The notes: generated by a model from the letters alone, not told the origin. Shown: positions 17,870 to 31,090, counted from the stretch's first letter. The stretch is 64,000 bases of DNA from Otis tarda (GCA_026413225.1 CM048552.1:84173001-84237000), one strand, 5' to 3'. Made by a program: numbers and translations.

Positions 17870-18344
17870 CTGTGACAAATGTACCAACAGTACTATGATC
17901 CCAACACTTCAATGATGTTTAGTCCCATTGTGTGGTGCCTGCCCTCAACATCAGCTAAGCCTCCCACTCTCAGCCTTTCCCATTACAAACGTGCAGCTTG
18001 AAGAATGTTGCAATCTAATGACCTAAATCTGGAATTTGATGAAGGCTCCAGAATTATTTCCCTAGTGAAACACCCACAGCATCTCCTTGAGAGGTGTTGG
18101 GAGGGTAAGCAACCCCATCACTACTCTGAGATCCGCACTGATCAAAGCAGTGAGAGAACTAGAAAGGAAGATCAGGGAAAGGGATGGTAAGAGGAAAACA
18201 AGGCACAGGGCTTCCTAGCTTTGCCTGTGTCTGTAAACTGCCATGAGGCCCAAGAAGCACACAGTGATAGAACCCTCGGTTGTCCTCTTTGGGTGCAAGA
18301 CTGTGATGTTTTTTTGGTTTATCTGCAGTACTGCTTGCCAGGGT

Positions 18345-18545
18345 TTGAGTAGCCACAGTGCCTGTCATGGGGGTTGAAGCAATCACAGTGTCTGTAGCAG
18401 GGACTGAGGTAGTTGCAGTGCCTGCCATAGGGGCTGAAGTAACCACAGAGACTGTAGCAGGAATTGGAGTAGCTGCAGTGCCTGTTGTGGAGGCTAAAGG
18501 GACTGCAGCAACTGTAGCAGGAGTTAGTCTGTAGTGGGGTTTGGA
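18345..18545. repeat. Degenerate tandem repeat, unit about 60 bp
   Basis: About three diverged copies of a unit of roughly 60 bp are visible, each containing 'cagtgcctg' and 'ctgtagcagg'. On the minus strand they encode the Thr/Ala/Pro-rich repeats of the ERV fragment. Confidence 0.65.
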
Positions 18546-18647
18546 GTATCTGCAGTGCCTGCTGCCAGGGTAATTGTAGTCACAGTACTCTTAAATAGTT
18601 GTTTGAACTTAATCTAATCAAGATCTGAGATAGCTGCAAGAGACCTG

Positions 18648-19115
18648 TCAATGTGAACGCGGTGGTTGGAGTATCCCAAGGGTATTCAGAATTCTCAAAA
18701 GCTGTGAAATTAGCATGGGGAAGTGGGGGAAGCTGTAAACAGATACTCCCCCCATGGCCTGGCTTCCCAGACCATTCCAAACAACATCCATGAGATGGCT
18801 CCCAAAATACACAGGTGGAGCTGCCAGTGCCTCCTTGTTCTGCACACTGCCCGCTGCCATTGAATGAAAATATGAAACTGGTCCCGTTACCAAGCAAATC
18901 AGTGCCACATAGCACAGCAGAACAATACCTTTAATCCAAGACATGGCATTGATAAACCGTGCATAAACACCAACAAACAGCAAATACAGCAAGCAGGGTG
19001 CTGCCCAATACAGCTCTAAAAACAGCTCTGAGAGCAAATAAAACATCACGGCCAGCAACGACCAAATGGGCTTACTGAATGCTTGTAACAAATCTGGTTT
19101 CAACACACTGTTCAA
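18648..19115 (-). CDS. Uncharacterised hydrophobic ORF in ERV leader region, 155 aa
   Basis: The frame starts about 105 bp after the primer-binding-site-like sequence and runs 155 codons without a stop. Residues 1-85 contain three hydrophobic stretches separated by short polar turns (for example LLAVMFYLLSELFLELYW and IVLLCYVALICLV), typical of a multi-pass membrane protein. The remainder is not hydrophobic. I do not recognise the family. It sits where gag is expected but shows no matrix, capsid or zinc-knuckle motif. It may be an accessory ORF of this ERV clade or a chance open frame. Confidence 0.4.
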   Translation of the reverse strand: MNSVLKPDLLQAFSKPIWSLLAVMFYLLSELFLELYWAAPCLLYLLFVGVYARFINAMSWIKGIVLLCYVALICLVTGPVSYFHSMAAGSVQNKEALAAPPVYFGSHLMDVVWNGLGSQAMGGVSVYSFPHFPMLISQLLRILNTLGILQPPRSH

Positions 19116-19244
19116 ACCTGTCCTTATCTCAGCCCTTTGGGACTGACCAGGGGCTTGAACCTTGGATCCTCAGATTCAAGTCTGACGATCTCCCGACTGA
19201 TCTAGCGAGGCCCCTTTGAGCCCCACATTGGGTGCCAAAAAGAC

Positions 19245-19849
19245 TGTTGTGGTTTAGCCCTAGTCACCACACAGTTTCTTGATCAATCCCCCAGTGGGAT
19301 GAGGAAGAGAAATTGGGAAGAAAGGAAAACTCATGGGTTGAGATGAAGACAGTTTACTAGAATAGCAAAGGAAAACTACAATAATAACAAAATATAAGGA
19401 TACTAAAATATACAAAAAGAACAATACACGATTTCTCACCACTCGATGTCCCAATGACATCGAGTCATACAGCCCATCCTGAGCAGTGATCACGGAAACG
19501 AAACAGAGCAGCAAGCAAAGTGGGGAGACGGAACCAGCAAGGTAGAGGGAACAATGCTAGCCAGCAAGCAAAAGAGACGAGATGGAAAAATGGATGCCCC
19601 TCTCCATGGGGCATGACATTTAGGGCATGGAATACTCTCTTTGGCCAGTTTGGGTCAATTATTCTGTCTGTCTTTCTCCCAGCTTCCTGCATCTGCACAT
19701 TAACTAGACCTGGAAAGCTGGATGGTGTCCTTGGTCTCATTAACAACGCATATCATCAGGGTGTTTTATCAACATTTTTCACATCCAAAATTCAAGACAC
19801 ACCAGCTACTGAGAGGAAAATTAACTCCATCCCTGCCAAAACCAGGGCA
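19245..19849 (-). mobile_element. LTR, antisense, 5' LTR of the ERV fragment
   Basis: The plus strand begins TGTTGTGGTTTAGCC and ends near 'ccaaaaccagggca'. On the minus strand this is an LTR opening with the common avian '..CCTGGTTTTGGCAGGGATGGAGTTAAT' type start and ending CCACAACA. A tRNA-like primer-binding site follows its minus-strand 3' end, so it is the 5' LTR of a minus-strand provirus. The outer boundary (19849) is approximate. Confidence 0.75.
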
Positions 19850-22060
19850 AGGACCTATACAGAAAAGATTTGCTAGTCATTGAGGATAGTAGATCAGGAA
19901 ATAAAATTTCCTTTACACTTTCTGTCCTAGCCCCTTTGAGTCTATACACTCCCTGCCAAATCTCTTTTATTTAAGAGGGTGTAATAAGTAAACCCTGCAC
20001 AGCAAGTAAACTCCTGCAGCACTCTGGGTTGCAGGAGTGGTGGATTTCTACCTGGGAGCTAAACTCGATTATTGTTTAAACTATGCTGTACATGAACCCT
20101 TGCTCACTTTAATATATTAGGGTTGACTGTGATATCACTCAAGTTTATCTTCACTGATTTCAGCAGTAGTGCATCTGCTTTTCCCTGACTAATCAAAGAG
20201 TAGAATCAAAGCTCTTCTCCCTTTGTATCTTCCAAACCACTTTTACTAGGTAAAATTTGAGCTGTTTTCCTGATGATACTCATAATGCCAATCTAGACAA
20301 AAACATTTTCACAGCAAACAGTTTTTTTCTTTTCTTAATATGAAACTGTTTCAAAAGCTGGAAAAATATCAGTGCCAAGGAAAAAATATCAGTGCAGAAA
20401 GGAGGGTGATTTGTGACTAACAAATACCTGGAGGGTGACATCACAGCCCTGCCTGATTATATACATTTTGTTTCTTGTGGAGGTGAAGAAGTTCAACCCC
20501 ATGACTCATTCATGCCTTCCTAGCTGAGAGTCTAGATGAAAACAATTGCAGGTGATCAAGGCTAGTTATTTATTTTGTAAAAGTCTATCCATAACAAACT
20601 TAAGACTCTAAGAACTCTAATTTTATTGAAGAAAATAATTCATTTACTTAGAATTAAGATACTAAAGGCGCTTTTCTGTAGCTCTTTAAGATGAGGAATT
20701 ATGAAATATACACAATGAAATTACATTTCAACAGGAGTAAAATAGTCTTCCACATCAACAGAGACCTGATCAGCTCCTTGCACAGCCTTATTTCACTGAT
20801 TCTTTAAGAGGCATTTTCTAGTTGTTTATTGCATTGGAAACAAAATAGGTGAAAAAATAAGCTAACTAATTTGCTCCATTCTTAACTGCCACATTAAGAG
20901 ATATTTTGGAATTTGATTTTTTCCTGCCTAATGCCACCTCATGGTTAACAAAATGAGACATTAATATTTTGAAGCTGGACCTAAGACTCAAGATATAGTA
21001 ATACATTCAAAGAGATGACACACACACAAATCCACAAGTGTCTCCTGTTTATCTTTATGTACCAACAGACACATTTGTCTATACTCACCAGTTTCTTAGA
21101 TAAAACTACAGTGAATATCTGTACTGACTATGGAGAAATAGACCTGCTTTTCACATACATGTACTCACCTCTATCAGTGACAGAAGCCATGGATATTTCT
21201 GGATTTGTCTACTGCCTCTTGAGTGATGGATGTCTCTTTAATAGTCTTACATTAGTTTCCATTTCTATTCCCAAAGACTGAACGTTGAACATTAGTAATG
21301 TTACTCAGCTGAGTATCTCCTCAAGGTGACTTGCTCGCTTGCAAACAAATTACCCCACTGGGTGAAACTGAAAGCAAGTTCCTGGTGACAAAAGACTGCA
21401 AAAGAGGATGAGTGTAATTCAGAAGTGGATCTAGGGGTGTAGACAAGTTTGCCTGCCAGAAGCTGGAACTAATAGATGAGCCATTTTTTTTTATAGTGCA
21501 GAACAGAAATATATCTCTTTATCACTACTAGCCCCAGAATAGAAAAGCAACTCTTCTCTAGTCACCTCAATGTACCAAGAGAGAAAAAGCACCTGCACAA
21601 ATGGCATCAAGTCACATAGCTGTGGCATGGCAGGTAACCTTTCTGGCACCTAGATATAATCAGAAAGTAGAGCATTCTCTCTGGTGCAAAAACTCTTTCT
21701 TGGCTTTTATGAGCAAATAGCAGTAATCCAGTATGCCTTTAAGTTGCTACGTGTCTGTAGCAAGGGTGATATATAGGAGTGGGATCTCATATCACTCAAA
21801 CACCTGTGATCAAAATATTTTTTTCTATTTCTTATGCTGTCAATTACCTCCGCTTACAGAAGTTTCTTAAAATAATGTTAGAGATAAATGTGAAGGTGGT
21901 TTGTAATACTAAGCTATTAGTAACATTTGAATATATCTCACCCACTGCAGCAAATTGATTTTTTAAAAAATAACCATCACCCTCGTATTCATAGCTCCTG
22001 AACATAAATGCATTTTCGAGGAACATAAACAACAAAGGGCACACAGAATGGTGGATACAC
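19850..22060. other. Intergenic, nothing recognised
   Basis: AT-rich sequence without supported genes. I looked here for the downstream exon of the APOBEC1-like copy at 22.1-22.4k and did not find one. Confidence 0.4.
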
Positions 22061-22065
22061 ACTCA

Positions 22066-22420
22066 TTCATGACTCCGTTAACCACCAGGCTCCTTAGAGC
22101 TTCATGATAATATTCCCTTGAGTGGCAGTAGAGCTATGCTATATGCATAATGAGCAGATTCACCGGGGGTAATAATCTAGAAACTTCACAATTTCTTCAA
22201 AACACTTTGCAGGGAGATTCTAGGATATATAATAGGTGCGAGAGAGGTGGACAGAGTAACATGGAGCTGGCTCCTTACAGATGTCTCCCAGGAAAAAGAT
22301 TTCAGCGTAACAGTCACACAACATGATGTTATTACGATAGTGGTGTCTACTGGATGTGCCACCTCCTAATTTACCTCACTGAGCCAGATGAGTCTCGAGA
22401 GGACAAGCATGTACTTCACA
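22066..22420 (-). pseudogene. APOBEC1-like deaminase pseudogene, copy 3, heavily decayed
   Basis: Read on the minus strand with frameshifts, the segment retains the order of the APOBEC1 catalytic exon. A Y-A-E-I-F-F-L piece stands at the place of H-A-E-V-Y-F-L, then a core piece EEIVKFLDYYPR, and after a frameshift VNLLIMHIA, then EALRSLVVNGV. The zinc histidine is Tyr (CYAE). The W-S-P-C-x2-C segment is unrecognisable and contains a TAG. Further stops interrupt the core. Only the catalytic exon is seen. The match rests on the spacing and pattern of several short blocks rather than one long identity. Confidence 0.65.
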
Positions 22421-24240
22421 ATTTTTCTCAAATATCTTTTGGCTTATCTGACACCTGAAAGATACATGTCTGGTAACACCAACATCAGCATTGCACTGAA
22501 CAATTTTATTCAGCATAAAACACAAATTTGGACTGAGGTAGAAGTCATAAAAATGGAAATATATGGAAGAAATTAGGAAAGACAAACAGGTTAGAGAGAA
22601 GAATGAGGAGCACAGGAGAAGCAGAGTTAGATCAGACATGACAGAAGACAAAAAGGGACAAGGTTTCAATCAGCCAAGATCCCAGTTTGCAAATCTCTGA
22701 GGATTTTACAGGTACTGATCTTTCTATTCTCTAGATGTATGATCTATTGGAAAGAGGTGAGAATCACCTGGTGGAAGTTGGAAGCAAGGGGGAAGGCAAA
22801 ACTTAGATGTGACTAAATGCTTGGGGCTCATGCCACAGAGGCTTAGGTCTCAGTCTCCACTTATAAGCCACCTCTTGGACTTAATTTGTAATGGTAAATT
22901 TTGTTTTAGTTCAAGTGTTCTGCTGCTGGCACATTTGACAGTAAAAGGAAAATCAATTGTATGTTTGTTTGGATTTAATGGAGTTTTCTCAGTAGATATC
23001 TACATTTTTCTTGAAAGAAAAAACACATAGATGTCTTTTGAGATTTACTCTATGAACTTCAAATTTAAAAAAGGGCTAAAATGTGTCTCTGTGTGTGTAT
23101 GAATATATACATATGAGTACACACTCACAGATACTTACATATATATGAATGCATGATAATGCAATAATGCATATAAAAACAAGCTTGTAGATACACAAAT
23201 GCGCATCCTTAACAGCATGTGAGTTTACAGCTCTGATCAATAGGCACACCCACCCATGGCCTTTTCATCTCTCCCAGCACCTTTACTTTCCTTTCCTCTG
23301 CAGGTTACACAGCATCATCCTGCTTTACTGAGGCTCTTGTTCAGTTTCCATATGTGGAAACTGAAATGTAAGATATTAAGATAACTGATGACACTTTGCG
23401 ACTAGTAGCTGAGCGTTATGAGTCTGACTCCAAAAAACAAAGTGGAATGGCAGCCAGTCACAAGGCTGTATGGGTAGAGCCCTGACACAGGCAAGATGGA
23501 GAACAGGTAGTTAATGGGAAGGACTTACTTGTGTGCTTACTTCAGTAATGATTTTTCTTAGCTAAATAAAACATCCCAATATCCTTGTAATATAATTCTT
23601 TCTCATTAACTGGTGAGGCTACGTAAATCAGAGAAGTGGATCAAGCATATTTAATGAGGAGTCAGTGTGAAAAAAAAGAAAAGCTACAAGTGAACATATC
23701 TGTGTTTTGGACTATGATTTTCTACTCCAAGCAGTCCTTCTACAGTCATCTCACATTACTTTGCATCACAGAAGTTCTATATACTTATCTTTTCTGATTT
23801 TGCCTTGTTTCTACCTCTTTGTTTCAATGCACATGCTGTGTCAAAGCACTTGGCAGAACAATAAGTACCCCAAACCCAGTGGACATCAGAGTGTCTATAT
23901 TCCCTTTGAGAGGCTGAGTCTGGCATACAGTAATCACACAACTGGCAGGGTTTTAAATAGTGAGGGGGACAACAAAACCAGGTGGACTTCACTTGAGAGA
24001 AAGTAGTGATTCATCTGTTCCTTTCCTATCAGTCATACTGGAGAAAGTGTTCAGAGCAGCTCTAGGAAATTTTGGTGCTGAGCTTTTCTTTTCCAAGCAC
24101 TCAGGGATTGCTCAATGGTGACCGTAAGTTTAAACTCTCCCCAAGATTCACCTGTAGGCTCTGCCTCCCATGGGAGGTAAAACCTTGATTGGAAGCACAA
24201 AACCTCCATCAGAACCAGGCATTAGAACCATTGGGCACCA
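22421..24240. other. Intergenic, simple repeats only
   Basis: No gene is recognised. Short GT/AT-rich simple sequence lies at about 23080-23150. Confidence 0.4.
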
Positions 24241-24242
24241 TC

Positions 24243-24752
24243 AAGGATGGAGTTAATTTTCTTCATAGCAACCTGCATGGTGCTGTGGTTTAGCCTGGGG
24301 ACCAAAACAGTGTCAATAACACACCAATATTTTCGCTGTTGCTGAACAGTGCTTGCACAGCATCAAGATCTTCTCTCATCAAGACCCCCAAGTGAGTAGG
24401 CTGGAGGTGGGCAAGATGCTGAGATGGAACACAGCTGGGACAACTGACCTGAACTGACCACAGGGATCTTTCATGTCATCTAACGGTATGCTCAACAATA
24501 AAATTTTGGGGGATTTTTTCTGAAGTTGCTTGGGGACTAGCTGGTCATTTGTCTGCTGGTGGTGAGTGATTGCCTCTGCATCATTTGAGGTGTCTTTTCT
24601 TTTTTTCCCCTTCACTTGTTAAACTGTCTCTATCTTGATGCATGAGTTTTCTTGCTTTTGCCCTTCCAATTCTCTCTCCAGTCCCATGGGGTGGGGAGAG
24701 GGGAGAGCAAGCAGCTGTGTGGTGCTTAGCTACCTGCCAGGGTTAACCTACC
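24243..24752 (+). mobile_element. Old degenerate solo LTR
   Basis: The segment follows the layout of a widespread avian LTR: 'gatggagttaattttctt' near the start, 'cagtgcttgcacag' and 'ggggactagctggtcat' in the middle, and a 3' part with 'gtgtggtgcttagctacc' ending in 'agggttaac'. It is strongly diverged and its terminal dinucleotides are lost. No primer-binding site or internal sequence follows. Confidence 0.65.
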
Positions 24753-27700
24753 TCACCATCTCATATCCACAGGTAGGCTAGAAATCCACCCTACTTGAGT
24801 GTCCACAGGTAAGCTGCTAAAGACATCTTGTAAGAAGTCTTCAGAAGACTCCAGAGATACGGGGTTGCTCTGCCAGATCTTCATGATTCAGGCCCTATGT
24901 TACTATGTAGTGTCTCCCTCACAGCTAACACTTCTCCTCCTGTCACTGGCATGAAGCAGGACTGTGAGATAGGAACCTGTGTGTTTAAGCAGCAATAAGC
25001 TTTACCATATTCCTCATAGCAGAGGCAGGACAATCTTCAGGGGACCATCTATCAGCAGTCTTGATAGCTTTGAACTTGATCAGTTGTGGCATGTGGTGCA
25101 GGTCCAGGAGGCACCTGATACCGCTCTGAGATAACCCTTCAAGGGAAGAGATTTAGGGAATGTAGCTGAAGCAGTGGGTCCCAGCTACCTTTTCCCAGGT
25201 CGAAGTGGTGTTGCTTACGCCAGTCAGCAGTACAAGGAGGAGCCACACCTGCCACAGTGATGGTTATGGATTGAGCTTGTTGCATTGGAGTAGATCTTAA
25301 GAGAAATAAGGGATTAAAAGGTGGATATGGGGCTAAGCAGTGGAGATGTAGCAGGGAACTCTGAGAGTGGAAGGGCAGACCTTATGTCCAAAAATCCAGC
25401 TGAACTGTCATAGTTCACTCAGATGTGTACACCCAATGGGGCCAACTGTAAATGCTCATCAGATACAGGTATGAAAGTGGCTTGAAAATGATCTCCAACT
25501 ACCCAAATAGTCTTGGCCCTGGTGCTATGAATTAAGCATTCACTAATCAGGATGCTGCTATGGAAAGACCTCGCTATGGGGTATACCAATAATTCAGATA
25601 GTAGTTGGAAGCAGAGAAAGTTATGATACAACAATCTCCCCTGCCACAATTTTCCTGTCTTGTGTTAGAGAAGTCGTGCATGATGCTAACATGAAAGCCT
25701 TGCGAGATCTCACTACTACAGTTAACACAGATTGCAGATTTGGAGGCTAACACAGTTACTGCTTGTCTTGTAAGACAGCCAGGGCTGGAGGATGGGGAAT
25801 ATAACCATCTGCATCTTCTTTACCACAGCCTACTGCGCAGTCCACAATCCATCTTCATTAGAGACACTTAAACTGACACACTCAGCCACCCACCACCAAG
25901 CCTAAGGTTCAATGATGAGCACAGACATCATTTTGCAGGAAAACTGCTCTTGGTTTAACTAGACCCATGGTAGCAATGGATGCAGTGCAAACAAAGCAAT
26001 GCCAGTGCAAAGTGCTGTGACTCTGCATCACACCTCTGGGGCTGCAGATCAGGAAGCAGAGCTGAGCCAGGCTCCCACACACACTTAGGGGAGATAAAGC
26101 TCTGGCTGCTCCCTGAGTCTGTTCGGAGCTCTGGGATGCCACCAAGTGAACATCCAGATACACAGGTCGGGTGGCACATACAGAGCATGCTGGCATAGGA
26201 GTTCTGATCTGCTGAAGGAAAAGTCCAGGCCAAAACAGTGATGGAGATCCAGCCTCTTCAGTGCCTGATGGATCTGATCCTCAGCTGGGAAGCTGCAAGG
26301 AGAGAGACAACAGCTAGCAGCACTATTGTCCAGTCAGGAAACAGATAGTGAGAAGCACAGTCATCACACTGTGTGGCAGGATGTGGGCTTAGGCTGGAGG
26401 TGGAGAAGATGAGGCATTACACTACAGATCATCCATAACATCTAAATGACTGAGTTTAAACACAAATTTCTGTCCACAGGAGACTAAAATGTCACATGCC
26501 TCAAGCAAGGAACAGAAAGGCCACAGTGCATAAGGGACTAGCAGTGACCATAGAGGTGCCACCTGCGACTGGATTCAGGCCCTTGTGTTTCTCTGTACAT
26601 GAGAACTACAAGATACCCAAGTACAGTACATCACTCTTCAGCTCCTAGATCTTTTTCCCAGCCTCATATGCATGTGCCACATGGTTAAATGGCAGTGTTC
26701 CAGCCAGCTATGGCAGCAGCAAGAGTATTCTCCTGTTTCATGACTTAGCTTTTGTCTCCACCAGTTCAAGAGAGATGGCTTCTGATTTGTAAGTTACTAT
26801 TGAGAAATATTGCTCAGCTGCATCACTGATATTTGGCCTATAAGGTCTCATTTTTTATGTTAGACACAGCACTCTGTATTTCATTTCCTTGTTCCCCACA
26901 CATACTCCCGGGAGAAATGAACTGAATGTGAAGTCTCTTCTTGCTTACTGTTTGACCACAGACTGACTTGCTAGGCAAACATAACTCAAAAAGAATCACT
27001 TGAAATAAAAAATTTAATCATAGTATTATAGATAAGCAGAATCTGGATATCTGACTAGGTATCCAGAACCATTGTATTCTGTGATCAAGTCAAAGCAGCT
27101 CTTTTCAGACATGGCCAGGATGTAGCAAGGGCCAGCTACTCCCTAAAGGATGAGGAGTTCAATCAAGCAAGATAAAGCAGCCAGCAGGGCAGGAACCTTG
27201 CTAGCCAGGGCCCATCACAGTGTAGACAGAAAAAGGCAAGCCCATGCTAGCAGCCAGGATCAACCAAGAATCCAGATTTTCAGGCAGGTTCATGCTGACG
27301 AGGCAGGTCCTAGGTCAAGCTGGGAAGTCAGTCCTCAGGTCAGGATCAGGTTCTGTGATGGCAACCAAGGTCACATACAGACACAGTGATCACCGGGCTG
27401 GTCCATAGTGAAGAAACAGGTCAGTAAACAGATCAACAGGATCCATGGCTGGCCATGGGCATGAATGTGGGCCTGGGTATGAGAGACTGAGACAGGCACA
27501 CCTTCACCATAGCTCAGTCAGGGACTAATAATGCAGATTTGAGCTTAAATGGAGCTCCTGGGCCATCTATGGGCAGTGTGTCAGTGAAGCCCCAAGTGAG
27601 AGTGCTCAAGGCAACAAAGGGGTTTTTTAATGACCTCGGGGCTCTGAGAGACACAGACCATAACAACAGCCTTCAGTTTTTATTATTAGAACAATTTGGG

Positions 27701-28980
27701 GTTCTTGCTTGCTTGCGTCATAGGAACTAGGCCTTGCTTTGGCCAAGAGCTGATTACAATGCAAAGAGGGGCTGAGTGTGGTAAGCCAAGGTCAACAGGA
27801 CAATATAAACAAGAACTAAGCGTAATGAACCTTGGCATGGACTGCAGATCCACAAGTGACAGAATCATGTCCAAAGCTGCCAGGAAGGTATACTGTGATA
27901 GCATTTGATTGGCAGCCTGTGGCAACAACTAGCTACAAAGGCCTTTAGCAGTAGAGATTGAGGAGGGACACTTGGTCCACTTCATAAATTGAGCTTAGCA
28001 GTTTCACATTGTCTATGTTTCTTTTCCCCCCATAACAACTTGTGTGATCAATTTTCTCTTCCTCTTTAAGACCGGGTTGAAAGTATTAGCTCCTGAACTG
28101 GTAAGATATATAGACCCATATCTAAACAAGAGAATTAATCTACCAAAGTGGACATGACTTAATTGAGGCGTGCTGCCATTTTGTGAGTTACAAGTTGTCA
28201 TCTCTTAGTTTCCATAAGCCAGATTCTCTTTAGCATAGACTGGCCCAAAACTCTGAGAAATTGTATTGACTGTGTTAAAAGATTAGCAATACAAATGACA
28301 GAAGAATCAAGTCCAATCATAGCTTTAGAGTTTAATAACTAAAATGAGTATAAGTCAATTAATATTTATTCTAGTCTTGCAAAAATAACCTAGCATCAGG
28401 AACAGGGGATGGAGAGAGGTTCTATTCCCAAGCACTCGGTACTGACAGCAGGGCTTGTACCTCTTGCAGAGTACAGAGGAGCAAACCATCAGACAGAGGA
28501 GCAACAAGCCCATCTTGACTATTCCAAGGGATACAGCTGCATTCCTACAGTTCTATGTGCAGCCTAAAGTGCCTTGTTTTTCAAGGAGTTTCCAGTGGAT
28601 ACATCTAGTGGTCTAGATCCAGGATGGGCCAGATCCAGGATGGGCTTGCAGATAAAAATGCTTTCTTACTTATTTTAGCCAGCTGAGTGGAGTTGCTGAA
28701 ATGCAATGAACACAGATACCGTAATTATCATTCCAGCGTCATACCACTTGGTGGATGGATGATTTGCTTCTGTTGAATGGAGAATCTGTGGATTTTTTAA
28801 ATTGCTCTTTGAAGATCAAATGCTACTGTCAGTTACATGTTATAGCTCCCACTGAGTCAGTGGAAAATTCTCTAGGCTAGCACAGTCTTTCAAACGCAGA
28901 CAAGTGTTTCAGTGATTAATGATGAGACATTAGTATAGCAAGAGTTGGCACTTATTGTGGTTTGATCAGTTTAAAACAGA
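24753..28980. other. Intergenic, nothing recognised
   Basis: A 4.2-kb stretch with only short frames on both strands and no recognisable domain. A short duplication of 'agatccaggatgggc' occurs at about 28615-28645. Confidence 0.35.
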
Positions 28981-28989
28981 GACAAGTAC

Positions 28990-29150
28990 TTATTTACATG
29001 GCAAGCTATGAACTTCTGGAATCTGCTGCCCCAGTGAGCTGTGGACAGAGATGGCAGGACAGGGTCAAAACAGATCGGAAAAATTAATGGTAACGAGTCA
29101 TTGTGGGTATTGAGGTAGTGTGACTGGACTATAATGAACCACAGATAGTG
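28990..29150 (+). repeat. Very old CR1-like remnant
   Basis: The order 'ctggaatctgctgccccag ... gagctgtgga ... cagggtcaaaa ... attaatgg' resembles the C-terminal ORF2 region of an old CR1 lineage. Short and diverged. Confidence 0.35.
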
Positions 29151-29789
29151 GACAGGCTCTCCCTAAAAAGCATCTCCTCCTGTCACTACTAGATACAGTG
29201 TCTGGACTATGCTCTCTACTCCAATGGGGCATCTTCTGTGGTTTTAGGTTCACTTTTTTACCTTTTGCAGCATGAGGTACGAGACAAGGCTAGCCAAGAG
29301 GACAGCCAGTCTCCAGAGATATTCCTTTTGGGATCCTGACCTTCTGTTACCAGAGACTCATTTTTCAACAGTCAAGGAAATAGCCTGTTTCCATCAAAAT
29401 AGCTCAGTTGAAGTAAGTTACAGTGAATTCATCAACTGTTCGGGTGCTAATTTAGCAGTTCTCTTTTAAGTACCCTTTTCCTATCAGCCTGTGCACCACT
29501 GGGCCACATCAGAGGAAGAACAATGTTAGCAGAGTATTGGGCCTGGGACCCTGTTCCCCATTCTGGCTGCTACCTGCCTCCATTTCCACATCCAGAAGTT
29601 TCCATTGGGGATATTTAGCACTGCCCAGTATACTCAAGACTCTCAGTGACAAGCTATCTGTCCAAGATATTGGTGGCTTTTAGAAACTAGGGAATATTTG
29701 CAACATCTTATAATTGTTATCTTCTACATACAAGCAGTAAGACAGCTGGCTGTCTTCTGTGGGTGAAATCTCTTAGTAGAGTATCAGAG

Positions 29790-31090
29790 ATAACGTTGGT
29801 CCGTTACTTGATGAGGTCAGTCACCTCACAAATAGGGATGGGGACAAAGAAGAGACATTTAATACCTTCTTCACCTCTGTCTCTCACACCAATGATGGCC
29901 CCTGAGACCTCTGGAGCCCTGTGTTGGAAGACCATGACTGGGGGATTATAAACTCCCAGTTTACCCTGAACTTGTTCAAGACTTGCTGCTACAGCTGGAT
30001 GCACATAAGTCTATGGGGCCCAATAGGATTCATCCCAGGGTACTGAAAGAGATGGCCGATGTTACTATGGGACCTCCCTCCATTATTTTTCAATGGTCTT
30101 GGGAGTCTGGAGATGTTCCAGTTGACTGGAAGTTGGCAAACGTTGTCCCAGTTTTCAAGAAGGGTAAGAAGGAAGACCCTGGTAATTATAGGCCTGTCAG
30201 TCTCACTTCAGTGCCTGGTACAATTACGGAGTTATTGAAAAACACTTGAGAGACAAGGCAGTCATTGGTCATAGCTAGCACAGATTCAGCAGGGGAAAGT
30301 CTTGCTTAACCAACTTAATTTCTTTTTATGACAAGGTCACCCATCTAGGTGATCAAGGGAAACCAGTAGATGTGGTGGGTTTGGATTTTTGCAGAGCTTT
30401 TGATACTGTCTCTCACAGTATCCTTCTGGATAAACTGTCCAACACACAGCTAGACAAGTCCATAATACATTGGGCGAGCAATTTGCTAATGTATTGGGCT
30501 CAAAGGGTTATAGTAAATGCGATTACATCAGTCTGATGGCCAGTCATCAGTGGGGTTCCCCAGGGCTCAGTTTTTAGGGCTAATGCTCTTTAATATTTTT
30601 ATAATTATCTGGACGCAGAAATTGAATGTACAGTGAGTAAGTTTGCCTACGATACTAAACTAGGAGGAGCTGTGGACTCCCCCAAGTGTAGAAAAGCCTT
30701 ACAGAGAGATTTGGATAGGCTCAAGAGCTGGGCAATCACCATCTGCATGAAATTTAACAAGAGCAAGTTCTAGATTCTCCACCTGGGACAGGATAATCCT
30801 GGTGCCTATCTCCTCTCTCTGGTGACCAGTGATAGGACACAAGAAAATGGAATGAAGCTGCATCAGGGGAAGTTCAGCAGGAAACTGACCCCTGCTGAGG
30901 GTGGTCAGTCATAGGAAGGGCTCCCCAGGGAAGCGGTCATGGCACCAAGCCTGTCAGAGCATTCAGGGAGAGTCTGGATGACACTTTTAGTCACATGTTT
31001 TGTTTCAGGTAGTTCTGCAAGGAGCAGGGAGTTGGACTCGATGATCCTTATGGGTCTCTTCCAACTTGAGATATTCTATGATTTTATGAA
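29790..31090 (+). repeat. CR1 LINE fragment, ORF2 reverse transcriptase, decayed
   Basis: Blocks typical of CR1 ORF2 are readable: KSMGPNRIHPRVLKEM, DWKLANVVPVFKKG and [15 protein letters not shown] at 30003-30225. Further RT blocks follow with frameshifts and stops, including the region before FADD (here FAYDT near 30645). A large internal deletion after about 30790 joins the RT core to the C-terminal and tail region. The element ends in the CR1 tail 'attctatgattttatgaa' at 31090, where an LTR has inserted. Confidence 0.9.

Larger units (their letters stand above)
18185..19244 (-). mobile_element. Internal fragment of an endogenous retrovirus
   Basis: This lies directly downstream, on the minus strand, of the LTR at 19245-19849. 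It begins with a primer-binding-site-like TGGCACCCAATGTGGGGC (19237-19220), which differs from a lysine-tRNA PBS at what look like decayed CpG positions. It then holds an open frame at 19115-18648 (155 aa) with several hydrophobic, probably membrane-spanning segments in its first 85 residues, and a Thr/Ala/Pro-rich stretch further on. No protease, polymerase or envelope domain is visible, so it is a truncated proviral 5' part. Confidence 0.65.

Noticed and set aside
18345-18545. Regular repeats considered as a CRISPR-like array
   Set aside because: Repeats are contiguous, diverged and coding on the minus strand; no unique spacers, and the genome is a vertebrate's.
21844-22062. 72-codon minus-strand frame next to decayed APOBEC1 copy 3, possible next exon
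   Set aside because: Too close to the catalytic exon to leave an intron, and lacks the D-Y-x-Y-x-W start of that exon.
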